Shown here in pieces: positions 8,701 to 16,650 of a stretch of DNA of 64,000 nucleotides; within the stretch, counting starts at the first letter, position 1; each line of letters starts with the position of its first letter. The DNA comes from Actinomycetota bacterium (GTDB lineage: Bacteria; Actinomycetota; UBA4738; HRBIN12), in the NCBI GenBank assembly GCA_026003015.1, contig BPGL01000003.1, positions 186,001 to 250,000 on the forward strand, in the 5' to 3' direction. A program made the translations under genes and the position numbers. The notes under the pieces are model-generated. The model did no database searches. It worked only from the letters and a program-made list of their open reading frames with translations, and was not told the origin of the DNA.

Positions 8701-10509
8701 CTCCTCGACGACGCGCAGACCGAGAGCCTCCAGGATCGGCATGAACGCCGAGAGGTCGACCTTGCCGCCGAGCTTGTAGAGCTTCACGCGGGTCAGGCGC
8801 TCACCAAGCGTCTCGTTGCCGATCCCGACGATCACGCCCTCCTCGGAGGAGCCGAGGGCCTCCAGATGGAGCACGTCGTCGACGACCAGGTCCCAGTCGG
8901 GATCGGCCGACCGGTAGGTGTCCGGGAACCTCGGCCCCCAGCGATCCGCGAGCTCGTTGCCGCGGGCCGACCCGAGCCGGGCGACGAGCGCGTCGCGCAG
9001 ATCGTCGTCCCAGGTCCGAGCCAGGCGCTCGACGTCGGCCTCGAGCTCCTCGTAGGGAACCTCAGGGATCTGCACACCGGGGTCGACGTGGATCGTGAAG
9101 AAGATCCGTGCCTGCTCCGTTTCGCCCAGCGACAGGTGGTAGTCGACCGTCGATCCCCGGAACCGTTCGAGGAACATCGCCTGCAGCCGGCGGCGTAGGT
9201 CCGCGCTGAAGCGCTCGCGCGGCAGGGCGACGACGACCGACACGCTCCGCGCGTACAGGTCCCGTCGGATCAGCACCCGGATCCCGGCGTGCTCCTCGAG
9301 CTGCAACAGGCCGACGACGAGGCGTCGGAGCTCCTCGGTCGAGGCCTGGAACAGCTCGTCCTTCGGGAACGACTCGAACAGGGCGACCACCTGCTTGTAG
9401 TCGTGCGATCCAGGGATCAGGTCCTCCGAGGCGAGGATCTGCTCGAGCTTGTGGTGCAGCAGCGGGGTCTTGGCCGCCGGCTCCATGTACGCCTTGCTCG
9501 TGAACAGGCCGATCAGGCGGGCCTCCCCGACGATCCGGCCGTCCGGATCGACGCGCCGCACCCCGATGTAATCCATCCGGGCACGACGGTGGACGGTCGA
9601 GTAGCCCTTCGTCTTCGAGATCACGAGCAGATCCCCGCCCTCGATCCGACGGCGGATGTCGGGGTGGAGATCGTCCAGCAGGGTCGGCTCGGCGAACGTG
9701 GACCTGCTGACGTCGGACAGGATCCCCAGCCCGCTGCCGGGCACCGCGCGGATCGCGCGCCCTCCCTCGGCGTCGAGCAGCTCGTACTCCCGGTAGCCGA
9801 GGAGCACGAAGTTGTACTGCAGGAGCCACTCGAGGAAGTCGACGGTCTCCCCCACCTCGCGCGGCGGGTACCGCACGGCGGCCGCTCGCGCGAGCTCCAT
9901 CATGTGGCGGACCCGCTCCTGCATGGGCTCGAAGTCCCGGACGACCAGGTAGACGTCGTGCAAGATCTCGCCGACGCGCCGCTCCAGCTCCGCGCACGCC
10001 TGGTCGTCGAGACGGCGGTCGAGCTCGAAGTGCATCACCGACTCGCGGTGCGCGGCCTCGCGCGCCGAGGTCACGCGCTCGATCCGCCCCTGCTCGTCGC
10101 GGACCGTGCCCATCACCGGGTGGAGGAGGCGTCGGACGTGCAGGCCTCGCGCCGCCAACTCCTCGCTCACCGAGTCGACGAGGAACGGTGAGTCGTCCGT
10201 GTTCGTGAGGATCACGGTTCCGGCGGCCTCGTAGCCGTCGCTCGCCGTCGCCGGGTTGAACACGCGGATGGCCTGCCGCGCGTTCCCGCGGCGATCCGCG
10301 AGCTCGAACGCGCACCGGACGCGAGCGGCGACCCCCTCCACGCCGAGCTCCTCGAGGTCGGCATCGTCCAGACGACGGGTGAAGGCCCGGGTGAACGCGG
10401 CCAGAGCCTCCGCGCGCTCGGGGCCGACCTCGACGGCCAGCCGCTCGCACGCGGCCTGGAGCACCGGGTGGAGGGCTGAGGCGGGATCGGGGGACGGCTC
10501 CGCGATCAC
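5677..10509 (-). CDS. NAD-dependent glutamate dehydrogenase, large actinobacterial type (C-terminus frameshifted)
   Basis: Oxidises glutamate to 2-oxoglutarate and ammonium with NAD+. At about 1,606 residues the intended product matches the giant class known from mycobacteria and Streptomyces. A long N-terminal regulatory region carries ACT-like segments (TDDSPFLVDSVSEEL). The catalytic part carries RGGIRWSDRREDYRTEVLG and the KGGFVLK lysine motif, then NGGIGTYVK and VVAEGGNLG. The start is GTG 10509, just after the upstream methyltransferase/MTHFR gene. A G6 run (plus-strand C 5867-5872) has one base too many. The open frame continues as an Arg/Gly-rich tail to 5677, while the natural end (PIDEAVDAFL...LRQLRSLLA) is in the next frame and stops at 5688. 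About 60 residues are affected. Confidence 0.93.
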   Translation of the reverse strand: MIAEPSPDPASALHPVLQAACERLAVEVGPERAEALAAFTRAFTRRLDDADLEELGVEGVAARVRCAFELADRRGNARQAIRVFNPATASDGYEAAGTVILTNTDDSPFLVDSVSEELAARGLHVRRLLHPVMGTVRDEQGRIERVTSAREAAHRESVMHFELDRRLDDQACAELERRVGEILHDVYLVVRDFEPMQERVRHMMELARAAAVRYPPREVGETVDFLEWLLQYNFVLLGYREYELLDAEGGRAIRAVPGSGLGILSDVSRSTFAEPTLLDDLHPDIRRRIEGGDLLVISKTKGYSTVHRRARMDYIGVRRVDPDGRIVGEARLIGLFTSKAYMEPAAKTPLLHHKLEQILASEDLIPGSHDYKQVVALFESFPKDELFQASTEELRRLVVGLLQLEEHAGIRVLIRRDLYARSVSVVVALPRERFSADLRRRLQAMFLERFRGSTVDYHLSLGETEQARIFFTIHVDPGVQIPEVPYEELEADVERLARTWDDDLRDALVARLGSARGNELADRWGPRFPDTYRSADPDWDLVVDDVLHLEALGSSEEGVIVGIGNETLGERLTRVKLYKLGGKVDLSAFMPILEALGLRVVEEIPTALLGEGRIFIHDFGVLDARGAVLPVGAEADRIVDAITAMWRGDCEIDSLNRLVTTASLTWREVEILRAYRTYRSRVSSRFTTEYRNDALVDNPQIAERLVRLFQAMFDPARPQDEEHVAEIRREILLALREVPSLDQDQILRNMLGTIAATVRTNAFRPGRRHLSFKLRSADVPEMPKPYPLFEIFVYSPRLEAIHLRAGMVSRGGIRWSDRREDYRTEVLGLMKAQRVKNAVIVPDGSKGGFVLKRPPTDPVELKREVERQYVTFIEGMLDLTDNLVKGEPTHPEGVRALDGPDVYLVVAADKGTATFSDTANAVAERYGFWLGDAFASGGSHGYDHKALGITARGAWESVKWHFRELGIDVHADTFTVVGIGDMSGDVFGNGMLYTDRIRLVAAFDHRHVFVDPDPDPVASYAERRRLFELPGSSWADYDRSVLSPGGDVFDRRAKSVAPSPRVREVLQIPADAPQEMTPNELIRWILQAPVDLLWNGGIGTYVKHSRETNADVGDRANDGVRISGNQVRARVVAEGGNLGFTQRGRIEYALGGGRINTDFIDNSAGVDTSDHEVNLKILLGLAVARGELTMPERDELLAACSDDVVKAVLYDNYLQAQILSQEMTVSAQRLETYEDLMRQLEQEGELEREVEFLPSSEEIAERRTKGLGLTRPELAVLLAYAKRSVYAALLASDLPDSSYLARDLATYFPERIVQRFGHLLEEHPLRREIIATMAANDVVNSQGITFVSRMVTEVGASEADAVRAFRIARDVTGAIARWDAIEALDGQIDPALQIELLNGVDWLVEATARWYLVQGGDVRLSEVIDAARDRFAELAAVIDQIGPEAWRSEHEAEARRLVGQGVPEDVARRHAFQPELVHGPDIIAISTATGRSPLEVARGFFLLGERLGIDWLEHRLEEIPAGTRWHRWARQALEDDLLAVRRELAEGGAGGRDRGAADRRGGRRVPGVARGAGRSRPPVHPRARRRGSDRSGADDGGAPPAPVAARLSQR

Positions 10510-10543
10510 GCTCGCATTGTGCCAGGTCGGTCGCGGGCGAGCC

Positions 10544-12439
10544 TCAGCCGACGGCGGCCAAGGGGGCGATCGCCTCGACGAGCTCGGCCGCGCGATCGTA
10601 CCGACCGAAGTGCGGGACGAGGTAGATCCCGGCGACCCCGTCGGCCCGCAGGGCCTCGACCGCTTCGAGCGCGACCGCCCGACCGACCGCCCAGGCGCGC
10701 TCGCCCTCCCCGGCTCGCTCGAGCCGCGCGAGGACCGGCGCGGGGATCGACACACCCGGCACCTCGTTGTCCAGGAACCGCGCGTGGCGTCCCGACGCGA
10801 GCGGAAGCACGCCGGCCAGGATCGGCACGTCGAGGTCCCGGCCGGCCACCCGCCGATAGGTCTCCCGAAGCGCCCGCAGTGGGGCGGGATCGAACAACGG
10901 CTGGGACAGCAGGAACCGGGCCCCCGCCTCGACCTTGCGTCGCAGCACCCGCGCCTCACGCTCGAGGTCGCCCGCGCTTGGGGCCACCGCGGCGCCCGGG
11001 AAGAACGCGGTGGGCTCGCCGATCGAGGCGCCCGAACGGTCGACCCCTGCGTTCAGGCCCTGCGTGACGAGGGCCAGGAGGCCCGTGGCGGTGACGTCAA
11101 CGTCGTTCAGGGCTCGGGGATGGTCGCCGATCGTCACCGGATCGCCGAGGCACACGAACAGGTTGCGGATCCCCAGGGCGTGCGCACCGAGCAGGTCCCC
11201 TTGCAGGCGCAGGAGGTTGCGGCCGCGCGTCGGGAAGTGCAGCACGGTCTCGATCCCGGCCCGCTCCTGGATCAGGCGGCACGCCGCCCAGGCGCTCATC
11301 CGCATCCTCGCCATCGGGGAGTCGGCGACGTCGATCACGGTCGCCCCCGCGTCGCGGAGCGTCTCGGCGGCCGCGACGAGCGCGGCAGCGTTCGTCGAGC
11401 GGGGCGGCTCCATCTCGACGGCGACGACGAAGCGCTCGCGCGCGAGGGCCGCGGCGAGCTCGGAGACGGGAGCGGCGATCGGCGAGCCCGACACGGTGGC
11501 CGGCGAGCCCGGCGTCGACGACGGCGCCGCGACCTCGACGCGCGCCGCCCGTGCGCGGACGCTCGGCGCGTCGGCGACGGCGGCCGCGATCGCGCGCGTG
11601 TGGGTCGGCCGGGTGCCGCAGCAGCCGCCGACCACGGCCACGCCCTCGACCAGCAGCGACCGCATCACCTCGGCGACGTAGTCCGGCGTGGCCGGATAGA
11701 CGATCCGGCCGCCGACCTCGGCGGGCCCGCCGGCGTTCGGCCGCGCGATCAAGGGCCGACCGCCGGCCTCGGGACGCATGGCCTCGATCACGCGCAAGAT
11801 CTGGGCCGGTCCCTCGCCGCAGTTGGCCCCGATCGCGTCCACCTCGAGCCCGGCGAGCGCCCGAGCGACCTCGGCCGGCGTCGAGCCGAGCGGGGTTCGG
11901 TCGTCGCGGGTGAACGTCGCCGTCACCGCGAGGGCGAGCCCCGGAGCGACGTCGCGGGCCGCCGCGACGGCCCGCTCGATCTCGCGGACGTCGAGCTGCG
12001 TCTCGACGACGAGCAGGTCGACCCCGGCCGCGGCGAGCGCCTCGATCTGCTCGCGGTACGCGGCTTCGGCGTCGACGGGTCGCACCCGCCCGTACGGGGC
12101 GAGCCGAACCCCGAGCGGCCCGATGGAGCCGCCGATGAACTCCGCGCCGGAACGGCGCGCGAGGACGACCGCGGCCTCGCAGATCTGGGGGAGCCGCCCC
12201 GCCAGGCCGTAGCGTCCGAGGCGGAACCGGTTCGCGCCGAACGTGTTCGTGAGGACCAGGCGTGCGCCCGCGCCGACGAACCCACGGTGGACAGCCAAAA
12301 CCGCCTCGGGTCGGTCCAGGCACCAGGACTCGAAGCACGCGTCGACGGGCGCGCCCGCCTCCACGAGCGAGGTGCCCATGCCGCCGTCGCTCACGAGGGC
12401 GCCGGCCCTCAGCAGCTCTCGAAGCGCCGTCCCGTCCAC
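10544..12439 (-). CDS. Bifunctional homocysteine S-methyltransferase / methylenetetrahydrofolate reductase
   Basis: A 631-residue fusion. Residues about 1-290 are a homocysteine S-methyltransferase barrel, starting with SDGGMGTSL and carrying the zinc cysteines in GANCGEGP (about 207) and VGGCCGTRP (about 272-273). Residues about 335-631 are a methylenetetrahydrofolate reductase (VAVEMEPPRSTN at the start, LFVCLGDPV, GARFLLSQPLFD). Such fusions (YitJ-like) make 5-methyl-THF and/or remethylate homocysteine to methionine. The start is GTG (VDGTALREL). It precedes the glutamate dehydrogenase gene by 34 bases on the same strand, so the two are probably cotranscribed. A palindrome (12498-12511) lies in the divergent upstream gap. 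Confidence 0.9.
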   Translation of the reverse strand: MDGTALRELLRAGALVSDGGMGTSLVEAGAPVDACFESWCLDRPEAVLAVHRGFVGAGARLVLTNTFGANRFRLGRYGLAGRLPQICEAAVVLARRSGAEFIGGSIGPLGVRLAPYGRVRPVDAEAAYREQIEALAAAGVDLLVVETQLDVREIERAVAAARDVAPGLALAVTATFTRDDRTPLGSTPAEVARALAGLEVDAIGANCGEGPAQILRVIEAMRPEAGGRPLIARPNAGGPAEVGGRIVYPATPDYVAEVMRSLLVEGVAVVGGCCGTRPTHTRAIAAAVADAPSVRARAARVEVAAPSSTPGSPATVSGSPIAAPVSELAAALARERFVVAVEMEPPRSTNAAALVAAAETLRDAGATVIDVADSPMARMRMSAWAACRLIQERAGIETVLHFPTRGRNLLRLQGDLLGAHALGIRNLFVCLGDPVTIGDHPRALNDVDVTATGLLALVTQGLNAGVDRSGASIGEPTAFFPGAAVAPSAGDLEREARVLRRKVEAGARFLLSQPLFDPAPLRALRETYRRVAGRDLDVPILAGVLPLASGRHARFLDNEVPGVSIPAPVLARLERAGEGERAWAVGRAVALEAVEALRADGVAGIYLVPHFGRYDRAAELVEAIAPLAAVG

Positions 12440-12497
12440 GATCCGAGTCTCCCAGGTCGGGCCGGCCGATGGTCGCGGTCGGTGAAGGAACCGCCGT

Positions 12498-12511
12498 CGG
12501 ACCGTGGTCCG
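12498..12511. promoter_or_regulatory. 14-base palindrome in a divergent intergenic region
   Basis: CGGACC-GT-GGTCCG lies between the divergent methyltransferase/MTHFR and receiver-like genes. It is about where a -35 element for the TAGGCT box at 12528 would be, so it is a candidate operator. Confidence 0.35.
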
Positions 12512-12527
12512 GGGGCTCCTCGACCGC

Positions 12528-12533
12528 TAGGCT
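12528..12533 (+). promoter_or_regulatory. Candidate -10 box (TAGGCT) of the receiver-like/dacB pair
   Basis: The hexamer lies 54 bases before the ATG at 12588 and 18 bases before GTG 12552. It is the same hexamer seen before several other genes in the window. Confidence 0.35.
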
Positions 12534-12587
12534 GGGCGCGGCAGCGGCACCGTGTCGCGGGCGTTCGGGGGAGGGACGCCGATCCGC

Positions 12588-13944
12588 ATGGGGCAGCGGC
12601 GCACGAGGATCCTGGTCGGCGAGGGCCACCCGGGACGCAGGGGGCTCCTGCGCTTCGTGCTCGAGGGTGAGGGGTTCGACGTCCTCGCCGAGGCCGATTC
12701 CCTGGAGGGACTCCGGCGGCACCTCGAGACCCAGCACCCCGACGTCGTCGTGCTCGACGACGGGATCGGCGCCACCGCGATCGAGGTCGTGCGGGAGCTG
12801 GCCCCCGACGCGAGGATCGTCCTCGTCTGGCCGGGGGCCGTGCGTCCGGTCGGCGCCGATGCGCGGGTCGAGCCCGGTGAGGTGCTCCGACGCCTGGGCC
12901 CCACGATCGACCGCCTCACGGCTCCGGCCCCGGTGGTGGAGACGGCCGCCCGCCCCGAGTGGATCGAGCGGGTGCGCAAGGACCCGGCGACCCTGCGAGA
13001 GCTGCTGGGACGAAGCGGCCGTGAGCCCCCCTCGCGGCCGAGCGTCACCGAGCTGCAGCGCCGCGGTCGGCGGCCGCGGTCGGTACCTCCCCCGCCGCTC
13101 ACCCTCCTTGCGGGCGGGCCGGGCGGCAACGGACCTGAGCCGGGCACGACGACGCCGACCGAGGAGGAGGTCGGTCCGGCCGGCGCGACCGGCCGGGCCA
13201 CGGCCGCCACACGGCCGCCGTCGAGGCGACGCGCTCGGGCGGCGGCGGCCGTGGCGATCCCCGCCGCTGCCGCCGACCCGGCCGCCACCGAGCTGAACCG
13301 CCTCCTGGGAACGGTCGCCCTCGGCGGCGCGGCGGTCGCGAGCGCCCTGGCCCTGACGCTGTCGATCGGAGGGATCCACGCGCCGCTCGACCTCGTGCGC
13401 GCCGCCCCGAGCCTGAGCCCCACCCCCTCGGCGCCGCCGACGAGCCCGGGCGGCCCGCCGGCCTCCCCGCAACCGACCGTCACCGAGCCGCCCAGCTCAC
13501 CGACGCAGGGCCGCCAGCCGGAGCCGGGGCGCAGCCCCGAGGGCTCCCCGACGGACGCGATCGTGGCCGGCACCGGCCAGAACCCGGGGGTCGGTGGCAA
13601 CGGCGGTGGTGGCGGTGGCGGTGGTGGCGGTGGCGAGCAACGGCGGTGGTGGCGGTGGCGGCAACGGCGGCGGCGGTGGCGGCGGTGGCGGCGGCGGACC
13701 GTCGCCCTGCTACCCGCCGGACCCCTCCGACCCCTGCCTGCCCGGTCGAAGCGGGGAGCGCAACCCGCTCGGCGGACCTCCGGGCATCACGGGGTCGGCG
13801 CCCGGGCGCCTTCCCGACGGGCCCGCCGGCGGCCCGGGGACCGGGATCGGGATCGGTGTCCCCCCCTCGCCCCCGGCGACCCGAAGCGGCGTGCCCCTGC
13901 CGACCAGCACCGCCCCCGGGCTCGAGCACCAGCACAAGCGGTGA
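12588..13944 (+). CDS. Degenerate-receiver membrane protein with Gly/Pro-rich tail (frameshifted)
   Basis: Residues about 5-115 look like a CheY-type receiver (RILVGEGHPGRRGLL, then PDVVVLDDG). The acidic pair is reduced to GE, and the usual switch Ser/Thr and Lys are not evident, so phosphorylation is doubtful. A charged linker leads to one membrane helix (TVALGGAAVASALALTL, about 240-262), then a Pro/Ser/Thr-rich and a poly-Gly segment, presumably outside the cell. One extra base in the Gly-coding repeat near 13630 shifts the frame. The correct continuation runs to GLEHQHKR and TGA 13942-13944, overlapping the dacB GTG. ATG 12588 has a GGGGGAGGG SD; GTG 12552 is an alternative. The architecture is unfamiliar to me. 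Confidence 0.6.
13590..13705 (+). repeat. Low-complexity GGN repeat encoding poly-glycine
   Basis: About 115 bases of imperfect GGT/GGC repeats with AAC interruptions encode a Gly/Asn-rich segment. The frame changes inside it, near 13630. Such tracts are prone to slippage in vivo and to sequencing or assembly error. Confidence 0.7.
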
Positions 13945-15194
13945 TCGGGCGGCCGTCGCCCTCGGTCGCGCGGCGGCTCGTCCTGCGGCGCCTCGTCGCG
14001 GCGGCGACGGCCTGTGCCGTCGTGGCGCCGGTCACGCCCGCGGCGGCCTCCGCGACCGACGCCCACGACGCCGAGCGCCAGCTCGACTGGCGCCAGCGGA
14101 TCCGCCAGCTCGTCGGCGACCTCCCGATGTCGGTGGCCGTCGGCGCCGACGGCGAGCTGTGGTTCCGACTCCGCCCCGACGCTCGTCGCCCTCCGGCGTC
14201 CAACGAGAAGCTCGTGCTCGCGATGGCGCTGCTCGACCGGCTTGGCGCCGACGTCACGATCCCGACCCGGCTGGCCGCCACGCGCCGGCCCCGCGACGGC
14301 GTCATCGAGGGCGACCTGTGGATCCTCGGTCGCGGCGATCCGCTCGTGGACGAGCGAACGCTTGGGCGCCTCGCGGACGCGGTCGTGGCGGCCGGCGTCC
14401 GGCGCGTGCGCGGTCGGGTGCTCGGCGCGACGACGGGCTTCGTCCGGGACTGGTGGGCGACGGGTTGGCGCTCGTACTTCCCCCGGCTCTACATCCCGCT
14501 CCCTACGGCGCTCACGTTCCGAGGCAACCGCGACCACGCGGGACGGCACGTGATGGACCCCGAGCGCCGCGCCGCGCGCGTCCTCACCCGTCTGCTCGAG
14601 GACCGGGGCGTGCGCGTCGACGGCGACCCTGGATCCGGCCCTCGTCCCCCGAGCCTGCGCCCGCTCGCCGCGACCCGGTCCCTGCCGATGGGCGACCTCG
14701 TCCGCCGCATGAACGTCCACTCCCGCAACTTCATCGCCGAGGTGCTCGGCAAGTACCTCGGACTCCGCCTGCTCGGCCGTCCGTCGATCCCCGGCGGCGC
14801 GCGGGCGATCCGCTCCTGGGCCGCCGCCCAGGGGGTCGTCCTGGAGACCTACGACGCCTCCGGCCTGTCGTACGCGAACCGGGCGAGCGCCCTTCGACTC
14901 CTGCGGTTGCTGTGGACCGCCGAGAACGCGCCCTGGGGGGCGACCCTTCGCGGCTCGCTCGCCCGGGGCGGGCGGGGAACCCTGGCTGGCCGGCTGACCG
15001 ACGTGCGCGTACGGGCCAAGACGGGCACGCTCCGGGCCGTGAGCGCGCTGTCGGGGTGGGTGTGGAGCGAGCCCGCGGGGCGATGGCTTCCCTTCTCGAT
15101 CACCTCCAGCGGGATCGCAACGACCACCGCGAAGGCGGTCGAGGACCGGATCGTGCGCGTGCTCGCGAACCGGGCGACCGACCCCACCCCCTGA
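13941..15194 (+). CDS. dacB: D-alanyl-D-alanine carboxypeptidase/endopeptidase, S13 (DacB) type
   Basis: A 417-residue exported penicillin-binding protein of the S13 family, which trims or cleaves peptidoglycan stem peptides. An N-terminal signal follows an Arg-rich lead (RRLVAAATACAVVAPVTPAA). Active-site motifs are SNEK near residue 87 (SxxK), SRN near 260 (SxN) and KTG near 360. The length is normal for the family. GTG 13941 overlaps the upstream stop in the form GTGA, so translation is coupled to the receiver-like protein. The upstream gene's reading frame happens to stay open into this gene because of the frameshift, which would give a false fusion. Confidence 0.88.
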   Translation: MIGRPSPSVARRLVLRRLVAAATACAVVAPVTPAAASATDAHDAERQLDWRQRIRQLVGDLPMSVAVGADGELWFRLRPDARRPPASNEKLVLAMALLDRLGADVTIPTRLAATRRPRDGVIEGDLWILGRGDPLVDERTLGRLADAVVAAGVRRVRGRVLGATTGFVRDWWATGWRSYFPRLYIPLPTALTFRGNRDHAGRHVMDPERRAARVLTRLLEDRGVRVDGDPGSGPRPPSLRPLAATRSLPMGDLVRRMNVHSRNFIAEVLGKYLGLRLLGRPSIPGGARAIRSWAAAQGVVLETYDASGLSYANRASALRLLRLLWTAENAPWGATLRGSLARGGRGTLAGRLTDVRVRAKTGTLRAVSALSGWVWSEPAGRWLPFSITSSGIATTTAKAVEDRIVRVLANRATDPTP

Positions 15195-15298
15195 GGCGAT
15201 CGATCGCCCCACCGGGCTACCCGATCGGGGGTACATACGTCGGACGGGCCACGGAGGGCTCAAGGTCACCCCATCGAACGACGATGCCAGGAGGGTCG

Positions 15299-16645
15299 AT
15301 GGACGACCACGGTTCCCCCCAGCGACGCGCGCCCCGGCGGCGCGCGTCGGACGTGCCGACACCCCCGTCGCCGAACGGCAGGCCGCGGCGCCGCCGGGCC
15401 GACGGCTGGCTGGACCGCTGGATGCGCACCGTCGCCGACCTCGATCGGCTCAAGGACTCGCACCCGATGCTCGACGCCACGATCGACGAGCAGGTCGGCC
15501 GTCGGATCCGGATCGGGGACCGCTGGCTCACCGACTGGGCCTCGTGCAACTACCTCGGGTTCGACCTCGACGAAGAGATCATCGAGTCGATCCCCGCGTA
15601 CGTGTCTCGGTGGGGTACGCACCCGTCGTGGTCGCGCCTGCTGGGCAACCCGCGGCCCTACCTCGAGATCGAGGAGCGCACCACCGAGCTCCTCGGCAGC
15701 GAAGACGTCCTGGTTCTGCCCACGATCACGCACATCCACCTGTCGGTGATCCCCGTCCTCGTCGGCGACGGAACGCTCTATCTCGACGGGCGCGCGCACA
15801 AGACGATCTACGACGGCGCGATGGTGGCGGCCGGCCACGGCGCCACGGTGGTGCGCTTCCGCCACGAGGACCCCGAGCACCTCGAGGAGCTGCTGCGCGC
15901 GAACCCGCCGAGCTCCCCGCGTGTGATCGCCCTCGACGGCGTGAACTCGATGACCGGCAACCCACCGGACCTCGCGGCCTTCCTGCGGATCGCGCGCGAG
16001 TACGACTGCCTGCTGTACGTGGACGACGCCCACGGCTTCGGGGTCGTGGGCGAGCGGGCGCCCGACGAGCCGTGCGCCTACGGGATCCGAGGCAACAGCA
16101 TCTTCCGCCACCAGGGGGTCTCCTACGATCACGCCGTGCTCGTCGGCGGCTTCTCGAAGGCGTACTCCTCACTGCTCGCGTTCATCGCCCTGCCGTCGCA
16201 GCTCAAGAACACCCTCAAGGTCCTCGCCCCGCCGTACCTGTACTCCGGCCCCTCGCCGGTCGCCTCGCTCGCGACGGTGCTCGCCGGGCTCCACGTGAAC
16301 GCGACCAGGGGCGACGCGATCCGAGCCGACCTCGCCCGCAAGACCCGGCGGCTGCTCGACGCGCTGCACCGCCTCGGGATCCACACCCCCAACACCTCCG
16401 GCTACCCCATCATCGAGGTCCCGCTCGCGAACCACGAGGAGATCGATGCGGTGGGGCGCTACCTGTTCGAGCGCGGCCAGTACGCGACCATGGCCGCCTA
16501 CCCCCTCGTCCCGAAGGACGAGGTCGGGTTCCGGATCCAGGTGACGGCCGCCAACACCGACGAGCAGATCGACGAGCTCGTCGACGTGCTCGCCTCGCTT
16601 CGGGATCACTTCCAGCTGGAGCAGGTTCCCGCGCTCGCGACCTGA
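15299..16645 (+). CDS. Alpha-oxoamine synthase-like PLP enzyme
   Basis: A 448-residue fold-type I PLP enzyme of the KBL/BioF/SPT (alpha-oxoamine synthase) group, which condenses an amino acid with an acyl-CoA. Landmarks are WASCNYLGFDLD, the VDDAHGFGVVG aspartate/histidine strand and the Schiff-base lysine in GGFSKAYSS (about 287). A 35-residue Arg/Pro-rich N-terminal extension precedes the usual region. The family's LNHAS motif appears as RAHKTI, so it is a divergent member. No biotin or sphingolipid genes are adjacent and the product is unknown. ATG 15299 follows AGGAGGG very closely; ATG 15284 is in frame and also possible. Confidence 0.75.
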   Translation: MDDHGSPQRRAPRRRASDVPTPPSPNGRPRRRRADGWLDRWMRTVADLDRLKDSHPMLDATIDEQVGRRIRIGDRWLTDWASCNYLGFDLDEEIIESIPAYVSRWGTHPSWSRLLGNPRPYLEIEERTTELLGSEDVLVLPTITHIHLSVIPVLVGDGTLYLDGRAHKTIYDGAMVAAGHGATVVRFRHEDPEHLEELLRANPPSSPRVIALDGVNSMTGNPPDLAAFLRIAREYDCLLYVDDAHGFGVVGERAPDEPCAYGIRGNSIFRHQGVSYDHAVLVGGFSKAYSSLLAFIALPSQLKNTLKVLAPPYLYSGPSPVASLATVLAGLHVNATRGDAIRADLARKTRRLLDALHRLGIHTPNTSGYPIIEVPLANHEEIDAVGRYLFERGQYATMAAYPLVPKDEVGFRIQVTAANTDEQIDELVDVLASLRDHFQLEQVPALAT

Positions 16646-16650
16646 GGGAC

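Noticed and set aside
13590..13705. CRISPR-like or regulatory tandem repeat
   Set aside because: It is a codon-level GGN repeat with no spacers, inside a coding region.
12552..15194. An 880-residue fusion of receiver-like domain and carboxypeptidase
   Set aside because: The join lies in an out-of-frame Arg/Trp-rich stretch; a natural stop (13944) and a GTG start (13941) in the correct frames show two genes.
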